From NCBI RefSeq assembly GCF_900102525.1, contig NZ_FNBZ01000006.1, forward strand, positions 124,001 through 188,000: 64,000 nucleotides of DNA, given 5' to 3'. The notes under the pieces were generated by a model. The model was not told where the DNA came from, did no database searches, and saw only the letters and a program-made list of their open reading frames with translations. A program made the position numbers and the translations under genes. Numbering within the stretch: position 1 is the stretch's first letter; each line of letters begins with the position of its first letter. This stretch comes from Allobosea robiniae. Lineage in GTDB: Bacteria > Pseudomonadota > Alphaproteobacteria > Rhizobiales > Beijerinckiaceae. Below are positions 49,748 through 58,918 of the stretch, in pieces.

Positions 49748-49770
49748 ATGCTCGGGTCAAGCCCGAGCAT
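49748..49770. repeat. Palindrome ATGCTCGGG, family C
   Basis: Perfect 9-bp arms ATGCTCGGG / CCCGAGCAT around TCAAG, 12 bp after the quinone reductase stop. Same core as 47417-47439. Could act as terminator although no T-run follows directly. Confidence 0.6.
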
Positions 49771-49896
49771 CCCGGCGGAAAGAACATGCGTCCGGTCATC
49801 CGGGCGCATTTTTTATGCGCGGTGTGAACCCGGCGATCAGGTGCCGCGACCAAACGACATCAGCAGGATGTGCTGACAATCATTCGAGGTGATGTC

Positions 49897-50265
49897 ATGC
49901 CCAGCAAAATCAAGATCGTCGGCCTTCTGTTTGCGACCCTGACGCTTTCGACCGCTGCCATGGCCCAGCAGGGCGGCGGCGGCGGTGGTGGTGGTGGCGG
50001 CAATGGCGGCGGCGGCCAGGGCGGCCAGGGCGGCGACCACAATTCCGTCATCGCCATCCGCCTGCAGGATCACGAACGCCTCCGGGTGCCGGGCGCAGGA
50101 CGGGCGCGGACCGCCGGGACCAATTGCACCACCGTCGCCTGCAATGAGCGGCCTGGCCGCGAGCCTCCTCCGGCCCTGGCCTCGGAAGGCTGCGGCGGCG
50201 ACCTGAGGGTCGCGCAGGATCGCCGGGGCCGGGCCGTTCGTCAGGTTTGCGGGTTCGGAAGCTGA
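49897..50265 (+). CDS. Gly-rich small secreted protein
   Basis: A 122-aa protein. ATG 49897 follows GAGGTGATGTC and gives a signal peptide (IKIVGLLFATLTLSTAAMAQ). Directly after cleavage comes an all-glycine tract with Asn/Gln (about 25 residues), then a basic domain with four cysteines (TNCTTVACNE, EGCGGDLR, RQVCGFGS). Small Gly-rich exported proteins with a cysteine domain are seen in related genomes; I know no function. The Gly tract is encoded mostly by GGC/GGT and is prone to length change. Convergent with rimO (13 bp). Confidence 0.62.
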   Translation: MPSKIKIVGLLFATLTLSTAAMAQQGGGGGGGGGGNGGGGQGGQGGDHNSVIAIRLQDHERLRVPGAGRARTAGTNCTTVACNERPGREPPPALASEGCGGDLRVAQDRRGRAVRQVCGFGS

Positions 50266-50278
50266 CGCGCGAGCCGGT

Positions 50279-51598
50279 TCAGACCGCGATGCCGTGAAGA
50301 TCGTAAGCGTCGGCCCGTTCGATCTTCACGGTGACGATATCGCCGGCCCGCAGGGGTCGGCGGCTCGCGACATAGACATTGCCGTCGATCTCTGGGGCAT
50401 CCCATTTCGAGCGGCCCTTGGCCACGGTCGGGCCGGCCTCGTCGATGATGACCTGAATGCGCTTACCGACGCGGCCCTTGACGATGCGGGCGGAAATCTC
50501 GGCCTGCGCCTTCATGAAGCGGTGCCAGCGCGCCTCCTTCACCTCCTCGGGGATGAGGTCGAGGCCGAGGTCATTGGCGGGGGCGCCCTTCACTGGCTCG
50601 TATTTGAAGGCGCCGACGCGCTCCAGCTTCGCTTCCTTCAGCCAGTCGACGAGGATGTCCATGTCCTCTTCGGTCTCGCCGGGGAAGCCGACGATGAAGG
50701 TCGAGCGGATCGCAAGGTCCGGGCAGATCTCGCGCCATTTGCGGATGCGGTCGAGCGTGCGGTCCTGATGGGCCGGGCGCTTCATTGCCTTGAGGACGTT
50801 CGGCGAGGCGTGCTGGAAGGGGATGTCGAGATAGGGAAGGACGATTCCCTCCTGCATCAGCGGGATGACCTCGTCGACATGCGGGTAGGGGTAGACGTAG
50901 TGCAGGCGCACCCACATCCCCATCTGCCCGAGCTCGCGGGCAAGCTCGAAGAAGCGGGTGCGGATCTCACGATCCTTGAACATCGAGGGCGCATACTTGA
51001 TGTCGAGGCCATAGGCGCTGGTGTCCTGCGAGATCACCAGCAATTCCTTGACGCCGGCCTTGGCCAGCTTCTCGGCCTCGCGCAGCACGTCGCCGATCGG
51101 CCGCGAGACGAGGTCGCCGCGCAGCTTGGGGATGATGCAGAAGGTGCAGCGATTATTGCAACCCTCTGAAATCTTGAGATAGGCGTAGTGCCGCGGCGTC
51201 AGCTTGATGCCCTGATCGGGCACGAGATCGACGAAGGGATCATGCTTCGGCGGCACCGCCTGATGCACGGCCGAGACGACGCTCTCATAGGCCTGCGGGC
51301 CGGTGATCGCGAGCACGTTCGGGAAGGCGTCGCGGATCTGCTCGGGCTCGGCGCCCATGCAGCCGGTGACGATGACCTTGCCGTTCTCGGCCATGGCCGC
51401 GCCGATCGCCTCAAGCGATTCCGCCTTGGCGGAATCGAGGAAACCGCAGGTATTGACGATGACGAGATCGGCACCGGAATGGCTCTTCGAGAGCTCGTAG
51501 CCCTCGGAGCGCAGCGAGGTGATGATCCGCTCGGAATCGACGAGCGCCTTCGGGCAGCCCAGCGAAACGAAGGAGATTTTCGGCGCGACGGCGTTCAT
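50279..51598 (-). CDS. rimO: Ribosomal protein S12 methylthiotransferase RimO
   Basis: Radical-SAM enzyme that methylthiolates Asp89 of ribosomal protein S12. 439 aa. N-terminal UPF0004 domain [20 protein letters not shown] with the first cluster cysteines (also [18 protein letters not shown] and [12 protein letters not shown]); radical-SAM motif CNNRCTFC in [21 protein letters not shown]-terminal TRAM domain ([20 protein letters not shown]). All six cluster cysteines are present. Confidence 0.96.
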   Translation of the reverse strand: MNAVAPKISFVSLGCPKALVDSERIITSLRSEGYELSKSHSGADLVIVNTCGFLDSAKAESLEAIGAAMAENGKVIVTGCMGAEPEQIRDAFPNVLAITGPQAYESVVSAVHQAVPPKHDPFVDLVPDQGIKLTPRHYAYLKISEGCNNRCTFCIIPKLRGDLVSRPIGDVLREAEKLAKAGVKELLVISQDTSAYGLDIKYAPSMFKDREIRTRFFELARELGQMGMWVRLHYVYPYPHVDEVIPLMQEGIVLPYLDIPFQHASPNVLKAMKRPAHQDRTLDRIRKWREICPDLAIRSTFIVGFPGETEEDMDILVDWLKEAKLERVGAFKYEPVKGAPANDLGLDLIPEEVKEARWHRFMKAQAEISARIVKGRVGKRIQVIIDEAGPTVAKGRSKWDAPEIDGNVYVASRRPLRAGDIVTVKIERADAYDLHGIAV

Positions 51599-51624
51599 CG
51601 GCTGATGGCTCGGTTCAGAATGTC

Positions 51625-51664
51625 AGGAAGCGCCGCGCGTCACGGCACGCGATCGGCGCTTCCT
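51625..51664 (-). terminator. Hairpin downstream of the sulfurtransferase gene
   Basis: Arms AGGAAGCGCCG and CGGCGCTTCCT (11 bp) with an inner CGCGT / ACGCG stem, 39 bp after the sseA stop. It fits a terminator for the OsmC-sulfurtransferase pair transcribed leftward, or a leader hairpin of rimO. There is no strong T-run on the minus strand. Confidence 0.55.
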
Positions 51665-51702
51665 TTGAACCTTTTCAACCTGTTTTGCAATCGAAAGCGC
51701 GA

Positions 51703-52563
51703 TCAGGCCGCCTTGCCGGTCGCGACGGGGCGGTCAGGGTCCTGCGTCCAATCGGTCATCGAGCCGTCATAGAGCGCGACCTCGTCGCGGCCGAGCACCT
51801 CCGACAGCACGAACCAGTTTGCCGCGGCCGAATGGCCGGTGTTGCAATAGGAGATCACCGGCCCCTGAGGCACCGCGGAGAAGAGCTGCTGCAGCTCGCC
51901 CGGCGCCTTGAGCTTGCCGCCCTCGAAGGCGCCGGCATAGTCGCGCTGGATCGCGCCCGGGATGTGGCCGGCGCGCGCAGCCTCGGCCGATTTCTCGCGG
52001 CCTTCGAAATAGCTCGGTCCGCGCGCATCGACGAGACTCGCCTGCTTGCTGCGCGATGCGACGAGCGTGGAATCCGCCGTGCTGCGCAGGCCCTGCTGCG
52101 CCACGACCGGATAGGCACCAGCGCTCTTCGGCGCGGAGGCGCCGGTCGCGACCGGGCGCTGCGGAGCGGCCGTCCAGCCCTTGAAGCCGCCATCGAGGAT
52201 CGCCTGCTGGCCGTGGCCGATGAATTTCAGCGTCCAGTAGACCCGCGCCGCCGCGGCGAAATCGGTCGCGGCGGTGCCGGCCGGGACGATCACGACATCA
52301 TCCTGCGGCTTGATGCCGAGCCGGCCTGCCAGTGCAGCGAGATGGGTGAGCGGCGGCAACATGCCCGGCGCATTGCCGATCTTCGCCCGCCAGCCATCGG
52401 CGGCATAGTCGGAATGCACGGCACCGGGAATATGCGCGGCCTCGAAGGCGGCCTTTGCGCCGTCGGCAGCGGTGCGGATATCGACGATGACGAGGTTCTC
52501 GTCGCCGAGCCGGGCGGCCAGCGCGTCCGGCGAGATCAGTCCTGTGAATTCAGCCCTGCTCAT
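51703..52563 (-). CDS. sseA: 3-mercaptopyruvate / thiosulfate sulfurtransferase
   Basis: Two-rhodanese-domain protein, 286 aa, transferring sulfane sulfur. The inactive N-terminal domain has DIRTAADGAKAAFEAAHIPG; the active C-terminal domain has the loop ISYCNTGHSAAANWF with the catalytic Cys. The loop CNTGHS differs from CGSGVT (mercaptopyruvate) and CRKGVT (thiosulfate) of the characterised enzymes, so substrate preference is open. It overlaps the OsmC gene by 4 nt (ATGA). Confidence 0.88.
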   Translation of the reverse strand: MSRAEFTGLISPDALAARLGDENLVIVDIRTAADGAKAAFEAAHIPGAVHSDYAADGWRAKIGNAPGMLPPLTHLAALAGRLGIKPQDDVVIVPAGTAATDFAAAARVYWTLKFIGHGQQAILDGGFKGWTAAPQRPVATGASAPKSAGAYPVVAQQGLRSTADSTLVASRSKQASLVDARGPSYFEGREKSAEAARAGHIPGAIQRDYAGAFEGGKLKAPGELQQLFSAVPQGPVISYCNTGHSAAANWFVLSEVLGRDEVALYDGSMTDWTQDPDRPVATGKAA

Positions 52564-52997
52564 TCAGCGGCCTCCTTGTGCAATTCATCGATCACTTCGA
52601 GGCTGTAGCTCATCTCGGCGGTCGCCCCGAGCATGATCGAAGCCGAACAGTATTTTTCCTTCGACAATGTGACGGCCCGCTCCGCCTTGGCCTGGGACAG
52701 GCCCTTGCCGGTGATGCGGTAGGCGAGGTGGATCTTGGTGAAGACCTTGGGATCGGTCGTGGCGCGCTCGGCTTCGACGTCGACCTCGCAGCCGGTGATG
52801 TTCTCCCGGCCCTTCTTGATCATCCCGACGACATCGAAAGCCGTGCAGCCCGCAAGCCCGATCAGCAGCATCTCCATCGGCCGGATGCCGAGATTGCGCC
52901 CGCCATATTCGGGCGCACCGTCCATGATCATGGCGTGCCCGCTGCCGGACTCGCCCATGAAGGCCATGCCATCAACCCATTTCGCGCGTGCTTTCAT
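52560..52997 (-). CDS. OsmC family peroxiredoxin-like protein
   Basis: A 145-aa OsmC/Ohr-like protein. ATG 52997 is chosen from a frame that stays open far upstream across cysA, and GGAGAT lies upstream. The two redox cysteines are in LLIGLAGCTAFDVVGMIKKG and LSKEKYCSASIMLGATAEMS, the expected positions for thiol peroxidase activity. It may detoxify organic hydroperoxides or act on sulfane sulfur with its translational partner SseA; both are inference. Confidence 0.9.
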   Translation of the reverse strand: MKARAKWVDGMAFMGESGSGHAMIMDGAPEYGGRNLGIRPMEMLLIGLAGCTAFDVVGMIKKGRENITGCEVDVEAERATTDPKVFTKIHLAYRITGKGLSQAKAERAVTLSKEKYCSASIMLGATAEMSYSLEVIDELHKEAAE

Positions 52998-53119
52998 CGC
53001 GATCTCCTGTCCGGATCGAGACAGCCGAGAATGGCTGCCGGATTCGCCCGGGAGGCTAGGGCATCGCGCTGGAAAGGGGAATCCGCTTTTAGCGACCGCC
53101 CGATGCGCGAGATTTCCGA

Positions 53120-54166
53120 TCAGGCGGCAGCGAACAGGTTGCCATGGGTGATGCGGAGCCTGATCCGCTCGCCGATCGCCGGGGCGACCTGGCTGGCGAG
53201 ATCGACCTCGAGCCGCTTCTTCAGCCCCTCGACCGCGACCTCCGCCCGGCGGATCGGGCCGTTGCGGCGCAGGTGCTCGACCGTGCCGGGTAGCGCCAGC
53301 GGCGTCTCGTCGACGATGCGCAGATGCTGCGGACGGACATAGAGCGAAGCCGGGCCACCCTGGTTCTGCGACAATCCGCCCAGTACCGGCCGGTCGCCGA
53401 AGAAGGCCTGGCTGCCGACGACCTTGACCGGCAGCTTGTTCACCTCGCCCAAAAATTCGCAGATGAAGGGTGTGGCCGGATGGTCGTAGACGTCGTCGGC
53501 CGAGCCGACCTGCTCGATGCGACCCTCGTTGAGGATCGCGACGCGGTCGGCCAGCTCCAGCGCCTCCTCCTGGTCGTGGGTGACGAAGACGGTGGTGTGG
53601 CCGGTGCGCCCGTGCAGCTCGCGCAACCAGGCGCGCAGGTCCTTGCGGACCTTGGCATCGAGCGCGCCGAAGGGCTCGTCCAGCAGCAGAACACGCGGTT
53701 CGATGGCGAGCGCGCGGGCGAGCGCGACGCGCTGGCGCTGGCCGCCGGAGAGCTGGCTGGGATAGCGCTTCTCCAGCCCCGGCAACTGAACGAGGTCGAG
53801 TAAATCGCCGACACGCTTGCGGATGTCCTCGTTGCTCGGGCGCTCGCGGCGCGGCCGGGACTTCAAGCCGAAGCCGATATTCTCGGCGACGTTCATCGTC
53901 TTGAACAAGGCGTATTGCTGGAAGACGAAGCCGATGCGGCGGTCGCGCAGCGAGAGCTCGCGCGTATCGGTCTCGCCGAACAGCACGCGGCCGCGATCGG
54001 CTTCCTCCAGCCCGGCGATCAGGCGCAGCAGCGTGGTCTTGCCCGAGCCGGACGGACCGAGCAGCGCGACGAGCTCCCCCGGCTGGATATCGAGCGAGAC
54101 GCCGCGCAGAGCCGGGAAGTTCTCGAAGCGCTTCTCGATGGTTTCGATGGTGACGGCGACCGACAT
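53120..54166 (-). CDS. cysA: Sulfate/thiosulfate ABC transporter ATPase
   Basis: ATPase of the sulfate importer, 348 aa. Walker [10 protein letters not shown] at residues 37-45, signature [17 protein letters not shown], Walker [22 protein letters not shown]-loop [18 protein letters not shown]-terminal TOBE-like domain follows (about residue 240 to the end), as in CysA. It follows cysW by 24 bp. Confidence 0.96.
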   Translation of the reverse strand: MSVAVTIETIEKRFENFPALRGVSLDIQPGELVALLGPSGSGKTTLLRLIAGLEEADRGRVLFGETDTRELSLRDRRIGFVFQQYALFKTMNVAENIGFGLKSRPRRERPSNEDIRKRVGDLLDLVQLPGLEKRYPSQLSGGQRQRVALARALAIEPRVLLLDEPFGALDAKVRKDLRAWLRELHGRTGHTTVFVTHDQEEALELADRVAILNEGRIEQVGSADDVYDHPATPFICEFLGEVNKLPVKVVGSQAFFGDRPVLGGLSQNQGGPASLYVRPQHLRIVDETPLALPGTVEHLRRNGPIRRAEVAVEGLKKRLEVDLASQVAPAIGERIRLRITHGNLFAAA

Positions 54167-54190
54167 GGCGAGAAATCCTTCGTCTGTGGG

Positions 54191-55078
54191 TCAGTGACGG
54201 CCGCTGGCGGCGATCGCATCGCCGTAGCGCCATTCCAGCAGGGTCTTGAGCACGAGGGTGACCAGCGCCAGCCCCGCCAGCAGCGAGGCCACCGCGAAGG
54301 CGGCCGCGCCCATGTATTCGTTGTAGAGAATCTCGATATGCAGCGGCATGGTGTTGGTCAGGCCGCGGATCTTGCCCGAGACCACCGCGACCGCGCCGAA
54401 TTCGCCCATCGCGCGGGCGTTGCAGAGCAGGACGCCGTAGAACAGGCTCCATTTCACGTTTGGCAGCGTCACCGCGAAGAAGACCCGCCAGGGCGAGGCG
54501 CCGAGCGTCAGCGCGGCCTCCTCGTCGGCCGAGCCGAGCGACTGCATATGCGGGATCAGTTCGCGCGCCACGAAGGGGAAGGTGACGAAGACCGTCGCCA
54601 GAATCAGGCCGGGCAGGGCGAAGACGATCTTGAGGTCGTTGGCCTGGAGCCACGGCCCAAAATAGCCCTGCGCGCCGAAGAGCAGCACGAAGACGAGGCC
54701 CGAGATCACCGGCGAGACCGAGAAGGGCAGGTCGATCAGGCTGATCAGCAGGTCCTTGCCACGGAATTCGAACTTGGCGATGGCCCAGGCGGCGGCGATT
54801 CCGACGATGATGTTGAACGGCACGGCGATCGCAGCGACCAGCAAGGTCAACCGGATCGCCGCCAGTGCATCCGGCTCGGTGATCGCGGCGCGATAGGCCT
54901 CCCAGCCCTTGGCGGCAGCCTCGACGAAGACCGTGACCAGAGGCAGCAGCAGGAAGAGCAGCAGGAAGGCGAGCGAGATCGCGATCAGCGCGACTTGCAC
55001 GACGGGGCTCTCGCTGCGCGCCCGGCTGGCGCTGCGAGGCGGCGTGGCCGCAGCGGAGGGCAGGGTCGCGTCAGACAT
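54191..55078 (-). CDS. cysW: Sulfate ABC transporter permease CysW
   Basis: Inner-membrane permease, 295 aa from ATG 55078 (a GTG one codon earlier is also possible), with GGAGG seven bases upstream. Six helices, including the conserved LISLIDLPFSVSPVISGLVF and the EAA loop EEAALTLGASPWRVFFAVTL. It overlaps cysT by 8 bp. Confidence 0.95.
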   Translation of the reverse strand: MSDATLPSAAATPPRSASRARSESPVVQVALIAISLAFLLLFLLLPLVTVFVEAAAKGWEAYRAAITEPDALAAIRLTLLVAAIAVPFNIIVGIAAAWAIAKFEFRGKDLLISLIDLPFSVSPVISGLVFVLLFGAQGYFGPWLQANDLKIVFALPGLILATVFVTFPFVARELIPHMQSLGSADEEAALTLGASPWRVFFAVTLPNVKWSLFYGVLLCNARAMGEFGAVAVVSGKIRGLTNTMPLHIEILYNEYMGAAAFAVASLLAGLALVTLVLKTLLEWRYGDAIAASGRH

Positions 55079-55967
55079 CACCGAACCTCCGGCGGGCGCG
55101 GGCCTGGATCAGGTTGCCGGCGAGGATCAGCGCAAAGGAGATCAGCAACATCATCGTCGCGACCACGGCCGCGCCGGCATAGTCGAACTGCTCGAGCCGG
55201 ATCACGATCAGGAGCGGCGCGATCTCCGAGAGCATCGGCACATTGCCGGCGATGAAGATCACCGAGCCGTATTCGCCGACCGCCCGCGCGAAGGCGAGCA
55301 CGAAGCCGGTCATCAGCGCCGGCAGGACCTGCGGCAGGATCACCCGGAAGATCGTCCGGAAGCGGCTGGCGCCGAGCAGCGCGGCGGCCTCCTCGACATC
55401 GCTCTGCAATTCCTCCAGCACCGGCTGCACGGTCCGCACCACGAAGGGCAGGCCGATGAAGATCAGCGCCACCATCACGCCGAGAGGCGTATAGGCGACC
55501 TTGCCGTCGAAGCCGAAGGAGAGATCGGTGAAGGGGATGGTCAGTTTGAAGGCGAGCGGCGCCAGCAGCGAGCCGACCCAGCCATTCGGGGCATAGATCG
55601 CGGCGAGCGAGATGCCGGCGACGGCCGTCGGCAGGGCGAAAGGCAGGTCGACCGCCGCATCGATCAGGCGCCGGCCGGGAAATTCGTAGCGCACCAGAAC
55701 CCAGGCCAGGATCAGCCCGAACACGGCGTTGACGAGCGCAGCGAACAAGGCGGCGGTGAAGGAGAGCTTGAGCGCGGCGAGCGTCCGCGGTGAGGTCGCC
55801 ACCGCCCAGATATCGGCGGGGCCGGCGCTGGCGGCCTTGAGGAACAGCGCCGCCAGCGGGATCAGCACGATCAGCGACAACGCCGTCACGGTAATGCCGA
55901 GCGCCAGACCGAAGCCGGGCAGGATGCTCGGCTCGCGCCAGCGGAAGGTCGTCGTCGCCGCCGTCAT
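55071..55967 (-). CDS. cysT: Sulfate ABC transporter permease CysT
   Basis: Partner permease, 298 aa from ATG 55967. Contains IDAAVDLPFALPTAVAGISL, the six-helix pattern and the EAA-loop EEAAALLGASRFRTIFRVIL that contacts CysA. The frame continues upstream to 56018 inside cysP, which is a shadow. It begins 10 bp after the cysP stop. Confidence 0.95.
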   Translation of the reverse strand: MTAATTTFRWREPSILPGFGLALGITVTALSLIVLIPLAALFLKAASAGPADIWAVATSPRTLAALKLSFTAALFAALVNAVFGLILAWVLVRYEFPGRRLIDAAVDLPFALPTAVAGISLAAIYAPNGWVGSLLAPLAFKLTIPFTDLSFGFDGKVAYTPLGVMVALIFIGLPFVVRTVQPVLEELQSDVEEAAALLGASRFRTIFRVILPQVLPALMTGFVLAFARAVGEYGSVIFIAGNVPMLSEIAPLLIVIRLEQFDYAGAAVVATMMLLISFALILAGNLIQARARRRFGDV

Positions 55968-55977
55968 GGACAGGTCC

Positions 55978-57018
55978 TCAGCGGGCCGGCTTGTATAGCT
56001 GGTCGAAGGTGCCGCCATCGCCGAAATGGGTCGGCTGCGCCTTCTTCCACCCGCCGAACACGTCGTCGATCGTCACCAGCTCGACTTTCGGGAAATTGGC
56101 GATGTCCTTGGCGTCGGCGGCTTCCGGGTTGCGCGGGCGATAGAAGTTCCGGGCGATGATCGCCTGCGCCTTCGGGGTGTAGAGGAATTCGAGATAGGCC
56201 TGCGCCTGTTCGCGGGTCTTCTTGGCATCGACATTGCCATCGACCAGCGCGACCGGCGGCTCGGCCAGGATCGACGGGCTGGGCACGACGATGTCGAACT
56301 TGTCGGTGCCGAACTCCTTCAGGGCGAGGAAGGCCTCGTTCTCCCAGGACAGGAAGACGTCGCCGATGCCGCGCTGGGTGAAGGTTGTGGTCGCGCCGCG
56401 CGCGCCGGTGTCGAGCACCGGGACATTGGCGAGCAGCTTGCCGATATAGTCGCGGATCTTCGCGTCGTCCTTGTTGAAGGCCTTCTCGGCATAGGCCCAG
56501 GCGGCGAGGTAGTTCCAGCGCGCCCCGCCCGAGGTCTTCGGGTTCGGCGTGATGATCTGGACACCCGGTTTCACGAGGTCGCCCCAGTCCTTGATCGCCT
56601 TCGGGTTGCCCTTGCGGACGAGGAAGACGATTGTCGAGGTATAGGGCGAGGAATTGTGCGGCAGGCGCTTCTGCCAGTCGAGCGGCAGCTTCTTCGAGCG
56701 CTCGGCCACGGCGTCGATATCGCCGGCCAGCGCCAGCGTCACGACATCGGCATTGAGCCCGTCGATCACGGTGCGGGCCTGCGCGCCGGAGCCGCCATGC
56801 GACTGGCGGATCGTCGCGATCTTCTTGTCGGGATGCTTCGCGTTCCATTCGGCGAGGAAGGCCGCGTTGATGTCGCGATAGAGCTCGCGGGTCGGGTCGT
56901 AGGAAACGTTGAGGAGCTCGGTCTGGGCGCGCGCTCCGGCGACGACGCCGAAGCACAGGCTGAAGGCTCCCAGTACCAGTCCGGCCCGAAGGAGGCGGCT
57001 ATAAGCAGGTCGCGTCAT
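55978..57018 (-). CDS. cysP: Sulfate ABC transporter substrate-binding protein
   Basis: Periplasmic sulfate-binding protein, 346 aa, first gene of the cysP-cysT-cysW-cysA operon. Signal peptide in [20 protein letters not shown] with cleavage near ARA. Mature features of the Sbp/CysP family: [40 protein letters not shown] and [20 protein letters not shown]. Located downstream of a sequence shared with the other cys operon (57096-57113). Confidence 0.95.
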   Translation of the reverse strand: MTRPAYSRLLRAGLVLGAFSLCFGVVAGARAQTELLNVSYDPTRELYRDINAAFLAEWNAKHPDKKIATIRQSHGGSGAQARTVIDGLNADVVTLALAGDIDAVAERSKKLPLDWQKRLPHNSSPYTSTIVFLVRKGNPKAIKDWGDLVKPGVQIITPNPKTSGGARWNYLAAWAYAEKAFNKDDAKIRDYIGKLLANVPVLDTGARGATTTFTQRGIGDVFLSWENEAFLALKEFGTDKFDIVVPSPSILAEPPVALVDGNVDAKKTREQAQAYLEFLYTPKAQAIIARNFYRPRNPEAADAKDIANFPKVELVTIDDVFGGWKKAQPTHFGDGGTFDQLYKPAR

Positions 57019-57095
57019 GTCAGGGCTCCGTTGGTTCGCGGCGAGGTTTGAAGAAGCCTCGATCCGTTCTGAATAACAAACGAAACGTACTGAGT

Positions 57096-57113
57096 TATCG
57101 GCTATGCCTCAAT
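57096..57113 (-). promoter_or_regulatory. Shared sulfur-operon motif upstream of cysP
   Basis: Read toward cysP: ATTGAGGCATAGCCGATA. The other sulfur operon has ATTGAG-CATA-CCGATA with four extra bases at 61819-61840. The TTGAG part could be a -35 element; the shared rest suggests a common operator. Confidence 0.45.
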
Positions 57114-57209
57114 GACCTGGCGCAAACAGCGCCTTCCAAATTGCGGCACCGGAGGAGAAAACGCATCTCCGGCGATCGCGTTCCACCCGGCAACGAAACC
57201 GGATCCCCG

Positions 57210-58667
57210 TCAGGCGCGGCGGCGATCTTCCGCCGGATTCGCGGCGGACAGGGCTGGCCCGAAGGCATGGCCGAGCAGGACGAGAACGGGCCCATTCGCC
57301 GGCAATTCGCCGAGCCGCTCCGGCAGGTCGACGATGGTCGCGGCGACGCGCTTCTCGTCCGGCCGCGTGGCGGCCAGCACGGCGACGGCCGGCGTCTGCG
57401 GGTCGAGCCCGGCGGCAATGGCACGCTCGCGGAAGCCGGGCAGGGTCGCGCGGGCCATGTAGATCACGGTCGAGGCGGCGGGGTCGGCCATGGCGCGCCA
57501 GTCGAGATCATCCGGCAGTTCGCCCTTGCGCGAATGGCCGGTTACGAATTGCAGGCGCCGCGCATGGTCGCGATGGGTCAGCGACAGGCCGAGCGAGGCG
57601 GCCGCACCCTGCGCGGCCGAGATGCCGGGCACGATCGCTACGGGCACGCCAGCCGCCTGGCAGGCTTCGATCTCCTCGCCGGCACGGCCGAAAATGCCGG
57701 GATCGCCGCCTTTGAGGCGCACGACATGCTTACCCTGCGTAGCCAGCGAGACGATCAGCGCGTTGATGTCGCCTTGCTTCACCGAGGGGCCATAGCCGGT
57801 CTTGCCGACCAGCATGCGCTTGGCCTCGCGCCGTGCCAGCTCCAGCACGCCGGGCGAGACCAGATCGTCATAGAGGATGATGTCGGCGCTCTGCAGGGCG
57901 CGGATCGCCTTCAGCGTCAGCAGTTCCGGATCACCCGGACCAGCGCCGACCAGCGTGACGCGGCCCTTGCCGTCATGATTGGCCTCGATCAGGGAGAGCT
58001 TCGCGAAAAGCTCGGCCTCGTCATCGAGGTTCGGCGTGCGTTCCGGTTCGGCCATGGCCTTGCCGGCGAAAAGCTCCCAGAAGCTGCGTCGCAGCGCGAA
58101 GGGTAGTTCGCGCGCCTGCACCGCCGGGCGCCAATCGGCGGCAGCCTGCGCCCAGTTCTTCAGCCCGGGCGGCAGCAAGGCCTCGATCTTGGTCCGGATT
58201 GCCTGCCCGAATACCGGCGCCGCGCCATCGGTCGAGACCGCGACGATCAGGGGCGAACGGTTGACCAGCGCGCCGAAGGCGAAATCGCAATGCTCGGGCT
58301 TGTCGACGATATTGACCGGCACGCCGGCCTGCCGCGCCGCTGCGACGAAGGCGCGGACCGCATCGGCATCGTCGAGATCGGCCACGGCGATGGCTGCATC
58401 GGTGAGATCGTCGGCCTGCCAGGCCCGACCATGCACATGAACGCGTCCGCCAACCTCGCTCCGCACCAAGCCGGCGAACAGTGCCTCCTCGCCATCGGCG
58501 AAGACGTGAAGTTCCGCTCCCGTCGCCGCCAGCAGCTCCGCCTTCCACAACGCGCCCTCGGTCCCGCCGGCGAGCACGACCTTGCGCCCATCCAGCTTAT
58601 GGAAGAGCGGCAGCGTCGCCAGCGGCTCGATGCGGGCCGCTGTGGATTCGGGCTGTCTGTCGGTCAT
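57210..58667 (-). CDS. cysG: Siroheme synthase CysG (trifunctional)
   Basis: Makes siroheme, the cofactor of the sulfite reductase in the same operon. 485 aa from ATG 58667, with the N-terminal precorrin-2 dehydrogenase/ferrochelatase domain (RKVVLAGGTEGALWKAELLA, where the NAD-binding Gly loop is present) and a C-terminal uroporphyrinogen-III methyltransferase (VTLVGAGPGDPELLTLKAIR; VRLKGGDPGIFGRAGEEIEA; VPGISAAQGAAASLG; LTHRDHARRLQFVTGH). Overlaps the small membrane-protein gene by 4 nt. It is the last gene of the operon. Confidence 0.95.
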   Translation of the reverse strand: MTDRQPESTAARIEPLATLPLFHKLDGRKVVLAGGTEGALWKAELLAATGAELHVFADGEEALFAGLVRSEVGGRVHVHGRAWQADDLTDAAIAVADLDDADAVRAFVAAARQAGVPVNIVDKPEHCDFAFGALVNRSPLIVAVSTDGAAPVFGQAIRTKIEALLPPGLKNWAQAAADWRPAVQARELPFALRRSFWELFAGKAMAEPERTPNLDDEAELFAKLSLIEANHDGKGRVTLVGAGPGDPELLTLKAIRALQSADIILYDDLVSPGVLELARREAKRMLVGKTGYGPSVKQGDINALIVSLATQGKHVVRLKGGDPGIFGRAGEEIEACQAAGVPVAIVPGISAAQGAAASLGLSLTHRDHARRLQFVTGHSRKGELPDDLDWRAMADPAASTVIYMARATLPGFRERAIAAGLDPQTPAVAVLAATRPDEKRVAATIVDLPERLGELPANGPVLVLLGHAFGPALSAANPAEDRRRA

Positions 58668-58915
58668 CGGGTGGTCGCCACGGCCTTTGCGTCTGCCGCA
58701 CTGCGCTCGTTGCCCGCCGGTGGCGTCAGCAGCCACAGCGCGGCCAGTGTCAGGATGATAAGGCGAAAGCAAAGATCGAACCAGCGCCTGCGTGCTCCGC
58801 TTGCAGGCTGGAGCAGCAGCTGCGTCTCGAACACGGCATCAGGATCACTCTCGTCGATGCTCGCAGCGGTGCGGGAGCGCTCGATGGAACCCTGTGTCGC
58901 GGTCGAGATCGTCAT
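58664..58915 (-). CDS. Small single-pass membrane protein in the cys operon
   Basis: An 83-aa protein between DUF934 and cysG, starting 3 bp after the DUF934 stop and overlapping cysG by 4 nt, so it is surely translated with them. GGAGTGAGGT precedes ATG 58915. The first ~45 residues are polar; one hydrophobic helix follows (FRLIILTLAALWLLTPPAGN) and a short polar tail. No family is recognised. A membrane anchor or small partner for the reductase is conceivable but unsupported. Confidence 0.68.
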   Translation of the reverse strand: MTISTATQGSIERSRTAASIDESDPDAVFETQLLLQPASGARRRWFDLCFRLIILTLAALWLLTPPAGNERSAADAKAVATTR

Positions 58916-58918
58916 ACC

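Noticed and set aside
49985..50206. Frames reading the glycine tract as Val/Ala or Pro in other frames
   Set aside because: Only the frame from 49897 has a signal peptide and a ribosome binding site.
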